From a virus: 44,037 nucleotides of DNA. Both the position numbers and the translations under genes were made by a program. Where the stretch lies: IMG/VR virus record IMGVR_UViG_3300023174_000285, positions 1-44,037 of that record; one strand, given 5' to 3'. Below are positions 33,115-40,813 of the stretch, piece by piece. The notes below the pieces were generated by a model that saw only the letters and a list, made by a program, of their open reading frames with translations, searched no databases and was not told the DNA's origin. Numbering within the stretch: position 1 is the stretch's first letter; each line of letters opens with the position of its first letter.

Positions 33115-33621
33115 TTAAAGGTGGGTTGGTTCTTCGAACGCAGTTAGCGACGTAAGTGGGTAACGCCAGCCACCAATGTAAGAGTCTTCGAACGAGTCAT
33201 TTCCGATAACATCATTAGCCATCACCCAGCCGTAGATTTCTACTTCGGAGAAGTACTCGGAGTCTGTGACTTTACAGCCCACGATTGCCTTGTCAGCATC
33301 CTTACGCCAGATTGGTACTTCGTCATAGGTTCTTACAGTGCGAACTTCAATGTTGCCACCGACGTCTGGTAAGTCCTTACGAAATGGGTGCATCTCATTT
33401 GGATACCAAGGAAGGTTGAATGGCTTTTTAGTTAACTTTGCCACAGCGTACTCGGCAACAATGCTTCGTATGCTTGCTTGAAGTTCGTGCTCTAAGCGAC
33501 CATCCTTCTTGCCTTGAGCATAGTTTGGTCGGTCTGTGCTATTAAACTTCATTAGCCATCGATTGACAGCAATATCCGTACACATTCTTATTTCGTCTTT
33601 TGTCAGTTGTAATTTGTACAT
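33115..33621 (-). CDS. Hypothetical protein, possible PD-(D/E)XK-like nuclease
   Basis: 168 residues. A region around residue 87 (LPDVGGNIEVRTV) looks like the D-x(n)-E-x-K core of PD-(D/E)XK nucleases, with Arg in place of Lys. Helical N-terminal half, and a mixed C-terminal half with many Trp/Tyr. This resemblance is weak, so the function is open. ATG 33621 follows a GGTAGGA ribosome binding site, itself directly after the terminator-like hairpin. It lies between a methyltransferase and a serine recombinase. If it were a nuclease, the adjacent methyltransferase could protect phage DNA. Confidence 0.5.
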   Translation of the reverse strand: MYKLQLTKDEIRMCTDIAVNRWLMKFNSTDRPNYAQGKKDGRLEHELQASIRSIVAEYAVAKLTKKPFNLPWYPNEMHPFRKDLPDVGGNIEVRTVRTYDEVPIWRKDADKAIVGCKVTDSEYFSEVEIYGWVMANDVIGNDSFEDSYIGGWRYPLTSLTAFEEPTHL

Positions 33622-33636
33622 GTTGACATCCTACCA

Positions 33637-33672
33637 GAGAAACAGAAAACCCGCCTAGCGAACTAGACGGGT
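33637..33672 (-). terminator. UUCG-loop terminator upstream of gene 33621
   Basis: On the minus strand, ACCCGTCTAG and CTAGGCGGGT form a 10-bp stem (one G-U) around UUCG, followed by a U-rich stretch ending near 33637. It can end the methyltransferase transcript, and also any RNA from the promoter at 33738-33766. The ribosome binding site of the next gene lies directly after it. Confidence 0.78.
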
Positions 33673-33737
33673 CTTCCACGAAAGGAGATGACAATTAATA
33701 ACCAATTAACAATCAACATCAGTTACCTGACTTTTAA

Positions 33738-33766
33738 AGACTAGCACATATTTCTAGAAATTGCAA
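33738..33766 (-). promoter_or_regulatory. Promoter TTGCAA-17-TAGTCT on minus strand
   Basis: TTGCAA (33766-33761), 17-base spacer, TAGTCT (33743-33738) with an extended TGC directly upstream. It lies just after the methyltransferase stop. Transcription should begin near 33731 and reach the terminator after about 95 nt. Confidence 0.6.
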
Positions 33767-33780
33767 AATATTTTAATAAA

Positions 33781-34632
33781 TTATTTGACAATATTTACTA
33801 TTATATCTCCATATAAGCCAGCCTCTTCAGTAAGCCTCTTTTCGGAGATTAGTGCGTATTCAGGATTTAACTCAATGCCTATGTAGTTTCTGCCATTTTG
33901 TAGTGAAACTACACCAGTAGTGCCAGAACCAGAAAAAATGTCTAAAACTGTATCGTTTGGCTGTGAACCTGCTAAAACGCAAGGCTCTACAAGTTCTGTA
34001 GGGTAAACAGCAAAGTGTGCACCCTTAAATGGTTTTGTATTTACGCTCCACACCGAGCGACGATTACGTTTACCGCTGAGGCTATCTTCACGTACAGCCT
34101 CGTGGTCATAAAAGTATTTAGGACTCTTGCTTAAGAGAAAAACGTATTCGTGAGCCTTAGTTGGTCGGTCTTTTACTGGCTCTGGCATAACGTTTGGTTT
34201 GTGCCAAATAATATCGCTACGCAAATACCAGTCATCAGCCTGTAAAGCAAGAGCAACTCTCCAAGGAATACCAATTAGGTCTTTAGATTTTAATCCTTCA
34301 ACTTTATTATTTAAAGCAATCGATTGACCGTTACGACCATTGGAATATTTAGGGTCTTTGTAGTCTCCCTTGTTTCCAGTTCCAACATAAGAATCCCCAA
34401 GATTCAACCAAACCGTGCCATTGTCTTTTAGGACACGTCTGACGTCACGAAAAATCTCTACTAAATTCTCTATGAACTCGTATGGAGTATCTTCCTGACC
34501 TAACTGTCCTTCAGAACCGTAGTCACGCAATCCCCAGTATGGTGGGGACGTGATGACAGTTTGAACTGATTGGTCTGGTAGTAGGGCTAACGCCTGACGT
34601 ACGTCTCCGTTTAAGATTTGAGCAGTGTTCAT
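33781..34632 (-). CDS. DNA methyltransferase (N4-cytosine/N6-adenine, beta-class-like)
   Basis: 283 residues. The catalytic motif TSPPYWGL at 28-35 precedes the SAM-binding motif DIFSGSGTTGVV at about 235-246, the order typical of beta-class DNA methyltransferases. The SPPY signature is typical of N4-cytosine enzymes but is also seen in N6-adenine ones. It could protect phage DNA from host restriction. No cognate endonuclease is certain nearby, though the 33115 gene is weakly nuclease-like. Start ATG at 34632. Its 5' end lies next to the divergent zinc-finger peptide. The stop at 33781 is followed by a promoter and a terminator. Confidence 0.9.
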   Translation of the reverse strand: MNTAQILNGDVRQALALLPDQSVQTVITSPPYWGLRDYGSEGQLGQEDTPYEFIENLVEIFRDVRRVLKDNGTVWLNLGDSYVGTGNKGDYKDPKYSNGRNGQSIALNNKVEGLKSKDLIGIPWRVALALQADDWYLRSDIIWHKPNVMPEPVKDRPTKAHEYVFLLSKSPKYFYDHEAVREDSLSGKRNRRSVWSVNTKPFKGAHFAVYPTELVEPCVLAGSQPNDTVLDIFSGSGTTGVVSLQNGRNYIGIELNPEYALISEKRLTEEAGLYGDIIVNIVK

Positions 34633-34695
34633 TGGTTAGATGGTACTACAAAACTAAAAAATAACCTAGCAATTGACGTGCGACAATTATTGTAT

Positions 34696-34869
34696 ATGGG
34701 ACAACAAAATAAAGTGCCAGACCCTTACAGGTGTGAATCTTGTAATAAGCATTTTGTCGTCAGTCTTCTCGCTCGTTGTTGCGAAATGAAGCACGATGGT
34801 GCTGTCTTTGAGAGAAGACCTGAGCAAGAGCCTAGACCTAAATCTAATAAAAAAACTAAAGATGTTTAG
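34696..34869 (+). CDS. Small zinc-finger-like protein
   Basis: 57 residues from ATG 34696. In-frame alternative starts exist at GTG 34678, TTG 34690 and TTG 34618, the last overlapping the methyltransferase. CESCNKHF...RCCEMKHDG gives a C-x2-C and a C/H pair that could bind one zinc ion. The C-terminus is Lys/Arg/Pro-rich and disordered. The 11-bp sequence ACAATTATTGT just upstream is a near-palindrome that could be an operator. No family is identified, but such finger peptides are common in phages. Confidence 0.5.
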   Translation: MGQQNKVPDPYRCESCNKHFVVSLLARCCEMKHDGAVFERRPEQEPRPKSNKKTKDV

Positions 34870-34882
34870 TAAACTATTATGA

Positions 34883-35899
34883 ATGAGTACCGATAACCTA
34901 GTTCAAAAATCCGTAGCGTATGGTGGCAAACTTGCACCCTTAGTTATCTCTGATGGTCTAACTTCTGGAACTGGGCTAATGAACCCGTCTGTTTTTGTCA
35001 ATTCTAAAAATGAGATTTTTGTAAATCTGCGTCATGTAAATTACACGCTATATCATTCAGAAAATAATCAACGGTTCAATAGCAAGTGGGGGCCGATGTC
35101 CTACCTACATCCTGAGCAAGACCAAGCACTTCGCACAACTAACTACATTTGTAAGTTAGATGGAAACTTGTCTATGGTCGGACACGGAGTAGTTGATACT
35201 TCAGAACTGGATGTAAAACCCTTGTGGGAATTTACTGGTGAAGAAGATTGCCGTCTTGTTGAGTGGGATGGTAAGTATTACATTATTGGAGTAAGAAGAG
35301 ATACAACAACTCACGGTGAGGGTCGTATGGAACTTAGCGAGATTACTATCAACGAGGAGACTTGGGAAGTAAAAGAAGTATCTCGTATTCGCATTCCTGC
35401 TCCTGGAGCAAACAATTCTTACTGCGAAAAAAATTGGATGCCGATTTTAGATAAACCATTTCACTTTGTAAAGTGGACTTCCCCGACTGAAGTTGTCAAA
35501 ACTTACCCAGAACTTCCTGCTCGTTGCGAGCAGGTTATGTTGAATCAAGGACTTACTCCACCTAAAGACCAGCGTGGTAGTTCGCATGTTGTTCGGTGGG
35601 GAAATGTCTATATTGCTATCACTCACGAAGTTGATTTGTTCAAAAACTATCTTGACCAAAAAGACGGCATTTACAGACATCGCTTAGTTATTTGGGATGA
35701 ACAGTTCAACCTAATTGGGTTATCTCCTAGACCGCTTACATTCTTAGAAGCAAGAGTGGAGTTTGTCGCTGGTGCTGCTAAGTATGGAGACGATTTATTG
35801 ATTAGTTTTGGTGTTCAAGACAACGCTGCTTTTATTTTGAGAACGCCTAGGCTTGTTGTTGAGGAACTTATTTTGGAGGCATTGACTTATGAGTTCTAA
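34883..35899 (+). CDS. Beta-propeller, glycosidase-like protein (paralogue A)
   Basis: 338 residues. Blocks that recur at regular intervals (NPSVFV near 34, EEDCRLVEW near 118, EKNWMPI near 181, RGSSHVVRWG near 232, ARVEFVAGAA near 290, ISFGVQDNAAFI near 306) resemble the five-bladed beta-propellers of GH43/GH130-like proteins. The carbohydrate role is inferred, and catalytic residues cannot be fixed without structure. It is homologous to the protein at 42551. ATG 34883 follows the zinc-finger gene by 13 bases, and the end overlaps the TPR-like gene by 11 bases. It could cleave, bind or remodel a sugar on fibres or the host surface. Confidence 0.62.
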   Translation: MSTDNLVQKSVAYGGKLAPLVISDGLTSGTGLMNPSVFVNSKNEIFVNLRHVNYTLYHSENNQRFNSKWGPMSYLHPEQDQALRTTNYICKLDGNLSMVGHGVVDTSELDVKPLWEFTGEEDCRLVEWDGKYYIIGVRRDTTTHGEGRMELSEITINEETWEVKEVSRIRIPAPGANNSYCEKNWMPILDKPFHFVKWTSPTEVVKTYPELPARCEQVMLNQGLTPPKDQRGSSHVVRWGNVYIAITHEVDLFKNYLDQKDGIYRHRLVIWDEQFNLIGLSPRPLTFLEARVEFVAGAAKYGDDLLISFGVQDNAAFILRTPRLVVEELILEALTYEF

Positions 35900-36467
35900 T
35901 GAGATTATTGAAAGACTTGTTGTTGAGGCTTCTAATGACCCACTCAATCCTAAGAAAAACTTTGATATTGCCGTTGAGTATGAAAAGTTAGGTCAGACGG
36001 CATCTGCTGTTGGATTTTATCTTCGTGCTGCGGAATACGGCTATGAAACTGAACCTCTTATTGCCTATGCTTCTTTACTTAGAATATCTATCTGCATTGA
36101 GGGTCAGAAAGATAGAAGGAATACTGTCTCTAATGTAATTCTTCAAGCAATTGCTCATTTACCAAAAAGACCTGAAGCATATTTTCTTTTGTCAAGATTT
36201 TATGAAAAAGATGGAAACTGGCAGGAGTGCTACACCTACGCAAGCGTTGGCTTGATGGTGTTGGACAATCCTTTAGTTCGACTTCCCGTTGGTATCGATG
36301 GCTATCACGGAGACTATTCTTTAGAGTTTCAAGTTGCTATGAGTGCTTGGTGGATTGGTCGAAAAGACGAAAGCATAAAAAGACTACAAGAACTAAGTCT
36401 TAGGGAAGATTTGAGTGTTGTTTATAGGTCAGCAGTTTTTGATAATTTGATAAAGGTTGGCATCTAA
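35889..36467 (+). CDS. TPR-like helical repeat protein
   Basis: 192 residues. Helical pairs with TPR-like spacing, including DIAVEYEKLGQTASAVGFYLRAA (in pieces, near 26-48) and YFLLSRFYEKDGNWQECYTYA near 98-118. TPR proteins often serve as protein-binding platforms, frequently fused or adjacent to glycosyltransferases. It sits between the propeller-fold protein and the FkbM methyltransferase, with overlapping starts and stops (11 bases and 1 base), so the three genes are probably one functional unit. No catalytic motif is seen. Confidence 0.65.
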   Translation: MSSNEIIERLVVEASNDPLNPKKNFDIAVEYEKLGQTASAVGFYLRAAEYGYETEPLIAYASLLRISICIEGQKDRRNTVSNVILQAIAHLPKRPEAYFLLSRFYEKDGNWQECYTYASVGLMVLDNPLVRLPVGIDGYHGDYSLEFQVAMSAWWIGRKDESIKRLQELSLREDLSVVYRSAVFDNLIKVGI

Positions 36468-37135
36468 TGTTGCTATTTGATATTGGAGCAAATAGAGGCG
36501 ATGCCACTATTGCTGGGATTGAGAAAGGCTACAAAGTTATTGCTTTAGAGCCAGCACCTAGAGTGTTTGCTGAGTTGGTTAGAAATTTTATTTATGAGCC
36601 TAATGTTGTACCACTCAGACTGGCAGTGTCAGAGACTGGTGGGGAGCGTATTGAGTTTTATGAATGCGTAGAAGATGGTCTATCTACTATGGAAAAGTCT
36701 TGGCTGACAGACCCAACGATGCCGTACAACGGTAAAGAATTTAGAACTATCTATGTCAATACCTGCACTATGGATTGGTTGGTTGAACAGTATGGTAAGC
36801 CTGACTTAATCAAGATTGATGTTGAGGGGGCGGAGTGGTCTGTACTTCGTGGTATGACTAAACACTCTGGAAAGATTGCTCTTGAATGGACTCAAGAAAC
36901 AATGGGCGAGCACAACAAACAATTGCAATATTTAAAATCAATTGGATATACAAAATTTAAATTTCAATTTATTGAAGACCACTTGCTAGAGCCAGAAGAA
37001 GACTGGCGACCAATAACTAAAAATGTAAACCTTGAGTTTATTCGCAAAGAGCAAGAAGAGTGGTGGACTTTTGATGGATGGAAGCGTTCTAACCTAAGAC
37101 CAACTGCTGATGTTGGAATGCTTTGGGTTATCTAG
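36467..37135 (+). CDS. FkbM-family methyltransferase
   Basis: 222 residues. DIGANRGD at 4-11 is the SAM-binding loop, VIALEPAPRV near 23 is the strand-2 acidic segment, and LIKIDVEGAEWSVLRG near 118 is the FkbM signature. Such enzymes O-methylate sugars or glycan-linked substrates. Start ATG overlaps the previous stop. The end is convergent with, and shares CTAG with, the fibre assembly gene (stops overlap). Adjacent to the TPR-like and propeller-fold genes, it may methylate a sugar they handle. Confidence 0.85.
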   Translation: MLLFDIGANRGDATIAGIEKGYKVIALEPAPRVFAELVRNFIYEPNVVPLRLAVSETGGERIEFYECVEDGLSTMEKSWLTDPTMPYNGKEFRTIYVNTCTMDWLVEQYGKPDLIKIDVEGAEWSVLRGMTKHSGKIALEWTQETMGEHNKQLQYLKSIGYTKFKFQFIEDHLLEPEEDWRPITKNVNLEFIRKEQEEWWTFDGWKRSNLRPTADVGMLWVI

Positions 37136-37137
37136 CC
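37127..37137 (+). repeat. Direct repeat copy bounding fibre cassette (left)
   Basis: GTTATCTAGCC spans the FkbM stop codon and the end of the first minus-strand fibre gene. An identical 11-bp copy is at 42331-42341, at the other end of the cassette. Confidence 0.4.
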
Positions 37138-37323
37138 TAGAATTGCTTCGATTTCTTCTTCGGTAAGACCGAGTGCTCGCAGTTTTGCTAGGGCAGATTG
37201 TCTAGTTGCTAATGCTTGTGCTTCTTGTTCTGCCGCTTGCTCTCTAATAGCAATTTCTTCTGGTGTTTCATCTCTTTCAATTATTTGACCAGTGGTGCAG
37301 TTTAGTTCGATTATTCTATTCAT
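37132..37323 (-). CDS. Small fibre-associated protein (XkdW-like)
   Basis: 63 residues from ATG 37323. A longer frame upstream is fibre gene sequence read in another frame and is rejected. NRIIELNCTTGQIIERDETPEEIA at the N-terminus (in pieces) followed by an Ala/Gln-rich helix and LGLTEEEIEAILG resembles the small XkdW-like proteins that follow tail fibre genes in many phages, often as fibre assembly partners. Start overlaps the fibre gene stop by one base, implying coupled translation. Confidence 0.6.
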   Translation of the reverse strand: MNRIIELNCTTGQIIERDETPEEIAIREQAAEQEAQALATRQSALAKLRALGLTEEEIEAILG

Positions 37324-40300
37324 TAGTTTATTCCGTATAGATAGGCGGTTCCAGTGGCTGAAGTAAAACTTCCAGCACCAGCCGAAAAGGTTATTGAAGT
37401 AATAGCAGCACTTGTTGATGCGATTCCCCATCTTGAAGATTGTGCTGATGCACCAGTTGAACCTGATATCCACATAGTAGGTCTTGTATTTGCATAATTT
37501 GGTATCTCTATTGTTATCATATCTCCTGCTGTCGGTGCTCCAGAACTTAGTGCAATTGATGTTCCAGCAGTGGCAATAGTTGCTGTTGATGAGCCTGTGT
37601 TGTAGTGAGTGGTTGCCACTGTAGCACCACCATTAACAGTCATCTGTAAGTTTCCAGTAATTGACCCGATGTTTGTAAAAATTATCTGAACAATAAGTTT
37701 TTTGTATGTTCCTGGAATTGAAGTAAATGAAGGTGCTGCTCCAGAGAAAGCAAGTGGAGTACCGCTACCTGAAACAGCATTGTATGTTCCTGTCACTCCT
37801 TGTGCACCAGTTGCACCTTGTGTCCCTGTTCCAGTTAGACCTTGAAGACCAGTGGTTCCCTGAATACCTTGAATACCTTGTACAGAGATGCCTTGAATAC
37901 CTTGTAAACCTTGTAACCCCTGAGTACCTTGTATAGATGTTCCCTGAAGACCTTGAATACCTTGTGAGCCTGTAGTTCCTTGAGTGCCCTTATCTCCATT
38001 TCTAACGAATTCAACTGAAATTGCTTCTCCGTTAGAGAAGACTGCACTTCCATATCCCGAACCAAAATAGAACGGGTTAGAAACCGCTAGTCCAATAGTG
38101 ACTAAAGTAATACCTTCATCTAGATATGAATTTAAGGAATTTACTTGCCAAGTAACTTCAAAATTTCTAGATAAAGATTTTATCTTTACAAAACCCTTTA
38201 CTGTTGATGTTAAGTTAAAAGTGTTTAGGGCTAAAGAGCCAAGTAAAGAAGCCCATGCTGGAATAAGTATTTCTGAAGTATTTAGTGCTGTTGCACCATC
38301 TCTAAATGTGACCAAATCGGAGTAGTAATATTCTGCATAAGTCCAGTCCGTGCTGAAGGTGCTTCGATATCCTGTAACTCCTTGTGCCCCCGAAATACCC
38401 TGTAACCCTTGTGCTCCAGAAGTACCTTGAATACCTTGGACAGAGAGACCCTGAGTTCCTTGAATACCCTGAGTTCCTTGGCGACCTTGGATACCTTGGA
38501 TACCTTGGATACCTTGGATACCTTGGATACCTTGGATACCTTGTGCACCAGTTGTTCCTTGTGAGCCTGTAGTGCCCTGCGTACCGTCAACCCCTTGAGT
38601 ACCAATTAAACCTTGAGCACCTGTAGTACCTTGTGAGCCTGTAGTGCCCTGTGAGCCAGTAAAACCTTGTAAACCTGTAAAACCTTGTAAACCTGTTAGA
38701 CCTTGTAGACCAGTGGCACCTTGTGAGCCTGTTAGACCTTGCGTTCCAGTTAGACCCTGTGTGCCAGTTGTGCCTTGAGAGCCTGTAGTTCCTTGTAGTC
38801 CTTGTGAACCAGTCGAGCCTTGAATACCTGTGAGACCTTGGATACCAGTTAGACCCTGAGAGCCTGTAATACCTTGAGTGCCTTGTAGTGTGTAAGTAAC
38901 TTGAGTTACTGTAACAATTACAGAAGGAACGGCTGGATGCGGTACAGATAGGTTGGCTGCTTGAGCAAATATCCTAATGTTGGTGTCTGGAGTAGCCCAC
39001 ATCAATTGGTAGTAGTCACCAGCATTTGCCTCGAAAACAAAGTTCCAAGCGGCAACCAGTTTTTCGTCTTTAGTTAGAGCAATTTCTGTGTCAGTGGCTG
39101 CCACATCTGCACCATTTTTACGCAGCCAAATGTCTACTTTGTCTGTTCCGTTGTTGGTTTTATCAAATTGAGCAGAAAACTGAAGGTTATAAACTCCAGC
39201 GTTGGCTATCGTAATCCGACTACCTGAAACAACTGTTACACCAATTCCTTCTGCATCAAAACTGTTTAAAGTCATTGCATAAGGGGTGTTTACTAATGCA
39301 GCATTTTGGATTGTTGTATCCCAGAAACTACCCCAGTTGGCAACGGTTCCACCGAGACCTGCGTCTCCTTTATCACCTGTGCGAACGAAAGTGACATTTA
39401 CATCAGTTCCGTTAGCAAAAGATGTTACCGAGCCAGACAGATAAACGATTGGAACAGCAAAGTATCCAGTTGATTGGGTGTGTGCTCCGTTGATGGCGTA
39501 GTACGCAAAGTTGGCTGAGTTGCCAACCTGCTCCATTTTGAAGTGTCCCTTAATGGTTGAAGTTGAGTCATCAATAGTGTCTAGATACGCTTGGTTATCT
39601 ACAGAATTAAGGTCTAAAAAGTCAATGTAAAGTGAAGTAGCAAGTGAAAAGTTAGCGTTGTTTAATTTAAGGTTTCCAGAACCTGGGTCGCTATTAGTCG
39701 TGTTGGTTAAGTAGTTGTAAGTAAATACAGCACCACCGAATGAACCAGTCTCACCTTGAATACCTTGTGTTCCAGTTGCACCCTGTGTGCCTTGAGTTCC
39801 TTGAGCACCTGTTATTCCTTGCACACCTTGCAAGCCAACTAAACCTTGTAGTCCAGTTATGCCTTGAACACCTTGTAGTCCTTGGGTGCCTTGAGAGCCA
39901 GTTGTACCTTGAACACCCTGAAGTCCTTGAACTCCTTGTACACCTTGAATACCTTGGATTCCTTGCAGACCTTGTAATCCTGTTGCACCTTGAGTTCCAG
40001 TTGTTCCCTGTGCTCCAGTAGTTCCTTGAGAACCAACTAAACCTTGAGTTCCAGTTGCACCCTGAGTTCCCGTGATGCCTTGAGAACCTGTAATACCTTG
40101 TGAGCCAACCAATCCTTGAGTTCCAGTTGCACCCTGTAATCCTGTTGTACCCTGTACACCAATTACGCCTTGAGTACCTTGAGCACCAATAACGCCTTGT
40201 ATGCCCTGAGTGCCTTGAGTGCCTTGAACTCCTTGTGTGCCTTGTACGCCCTGAGTGCCTTGTAAACCGACTGCACCTTGTAGTCCAGTTGCACCCTGAG

Positions 40301-40583
40301 TACCTACCGAACCTTGTGTACCAGTTATACCCTGTGCACCTGTAACTCCTTGCGAGCCAGTTGTTCCTTGAACTCCAACGATGCCTTGGATGCCCTGAGC
40401 ACCTTGTGCACCTTGAAGCCCTTGTACACCTTGAGTGCCTTGTACACCTGTAAGACCTTGTGCACCAGTGACTTGAGTTGTGACAACAATATCCCAAGTA
40501 GACCCTGTCCATTTCCAGGTACGCTCGCCTACCGTAAATGTTTCATTTACGGATGGGGAGTTTGGAAAATCAATCGAGGGCAT
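37323..40583 (-). CDS. Collagen-like tail fibre protein
   Basis: 1086 residues. The N-terminus (PSIDFPNSPSVNETFTVG, then RTWKWTGSTW) is a common tail-attachment module. Three blocks of collagen-like G-x-Q triplets follow: about 40470-39745, 38886-38375 and 37990-37787 in coordinates, rich in GTQG, GIQG and GLQG. They form trimeric helices. Between them are globular beta domains. Two have a similar VEFVR[NT]GDKG ending. One between them (NWGSFWDTTIQ... IANAGVYNLQFSAQF) resembles C1q/TNF-like jelly rolls that often accompany collagen-like stalks. The C-terminal beta domain is probably receptor binding. SD GGAGA precedes ATG 40583. The long repeats may vary in copy number between isolates. Confidence 0.9.
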   Translation of the reverse strand: MPSIDFPNSPSVNETFTVGERTWKWTGSTWDIVVTTQVTGAQGLTGVQGTQGVQGLQGAQGAQGIQGIVGVQGTTGSQGVTGAQGITGTQGSVGTQGATGLQGAVGLQGTQGVQGTQGVQGTQGTQGIQGVIGAQGTQGVIGVQGTTGLQGATGTQGLVGSQGITGSQGITGTQGATGTQGLVGSQGTTGAQGTTGTQGATGLQGLQGIQGIQGVQGVQGLQGVQGTTGSQGTQGLQGVQGITGLQGLVGLQGVQGITGAQGTQGTQGATGTQGIQGETGSFGGAVFTYNYLTNTTNSDPGSGNLKLNNANFSLATSLYIDFLDLNSVDNQAYLDTIDDSTSTIKGHFKMEQVGNSANFAYYAINGAHTQSTGYFAVPIVYLSGSVTSFANGTDVNVTFVRTGDKGDAGLGGTVANWGSFWDTTIQNAALVNTPYAMTLNSFDAEGIGVTVVSGSRITIANAGVYNLQFSAQFDKTNNGTDKVDIWLRKNGADVAATDTEIALTKDEKLVAAWNFVFEANAGDYYQLMWATPDTNIRIFAQAANLSVPHPAVPSVIVTVTQVTYTLQGTQGITGSQGLTGIQGLTGIQGSTGSQGLQGTTGSQGTTGTQGLTGTQGLTGSQGATGLQGLTGLQGFTGLQGFTGSQGTTGSQGTTGAQGLIGTQGVDGTQGTTGSQGTTGAQGIQGIQGIQGIQGIQGIQGRQGTQGIQGTQGLSVQGIQGTSGAQGLQGISGAQGVTGYRSTFSTDWTYAEYYYSDLVTFRDGATALNTSEILIPAWASLLGSLALNTFNLTSTVKGFVKIKSLSRNFEVTWQVNSLNSYLDEGITLVTIGLAVSNPFYFGSGYGSAVFSNGEAISVEFVRNGDKGTQGTTGSQGIQGLQGTSIQGTQGLQGLQGIQGISVQGIQGIQGTTGLQGLTGTGTQGATGAQGVTGTYNAVSGSGTPLAFSGAAPSFTSIPGTYKKLIVQIIFTNIGSITGNLQMTVNGGATVATTHYNTGSSTATIATAGTSIALSSGAPTAGDMITIEIPNYANTRPTMWISGSTGASAQSSRWGIASTSAAITSITFSAGAGSFTSATGTAYLYGIN
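38484..38543 (-). repeat. 9-bp tandem repeats encoding G-I-Q triplets
   Basis: At least six in-phase copies of ACCTTGGAT (plus-strand sense) encode a run of GIQ triplets in the collagen-like fibre. Near-identical tandem repeats allow slipped-strand length variation that preserves the reading frame. Confidence 0.92.
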
Positions 40584-40598
40584 GTGTCTTGTCTCCTA

Positions 40599-40805
40599 CT
40601 AACTCAAGTCGTCTAGTTCTTGCTGGTGCGTCTCGATGGCTGCCTGAATTGCTGATATGTTTGCAGTGGCTTGGTCTACTGCGGACTGATTACCTAAAGC
40701 CTCGGCTAACTTTAAATTTAATTCATTCTGGTAGCCCTCAAGGTTGAGTGCCTGAATACGGTCAGTTAGCAACTGAGCCTTTACTTCTGGAGATACATTA
40801 AACAT
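40599..40805 (-). CDS. Small helical protein between fibre genes
   Basis: 68 residues, almost entirely helical (QLLTDRIQALNLEGYQ, then AVDQATANISAIQAAIETHQQELDDLS in pieces). It is probably a coiled coil. Similar small proteins lie between fibre genes in other phages, where they serve in fibre assembly or as fibre adaptors. The start ATG at 40805 lies 8 bases after the upstream fibre gene ends, and the stop is 15 bases from the large fibre gene start. Confidence 0.58.
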   Translation of the reverse strand: MFNVSPEVKAQLLTDRIQALNLEGYQNELNLKLAEALGNQSAVDQATANISAIQAAIETHQQELDDLS

Positions 40806-40813
40806 TTTTTTCC

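Noticed and set aside
33688-33741. 17-codon plus-strand frame after GAAAGGAG
   Set aside because: The ribosome binding site abuts the ATG with no spacing and the peptide is featureless. The motif is better considered part of the minus-strand leader.
37324-37473. 50-residue N-terminal extension of the small fibre-associated protein
   Set aside because: It is the end of the large fibre gene in another frame. The XkdW-like part begins at ATG 37323.
38484-38543. Possible CRISPR or other repeat array
   Set aside because: The units are 9 bp, contiguous without spacers, and code in phase for collagen-like triplets.
39751-40512. 253-residue minus-strand frame rich in Arg/Ser/Cys in the fibre region
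   Set aside because: It is the collagen-like repeat read in the wrong frame. The G-x-Q frame continues through it.
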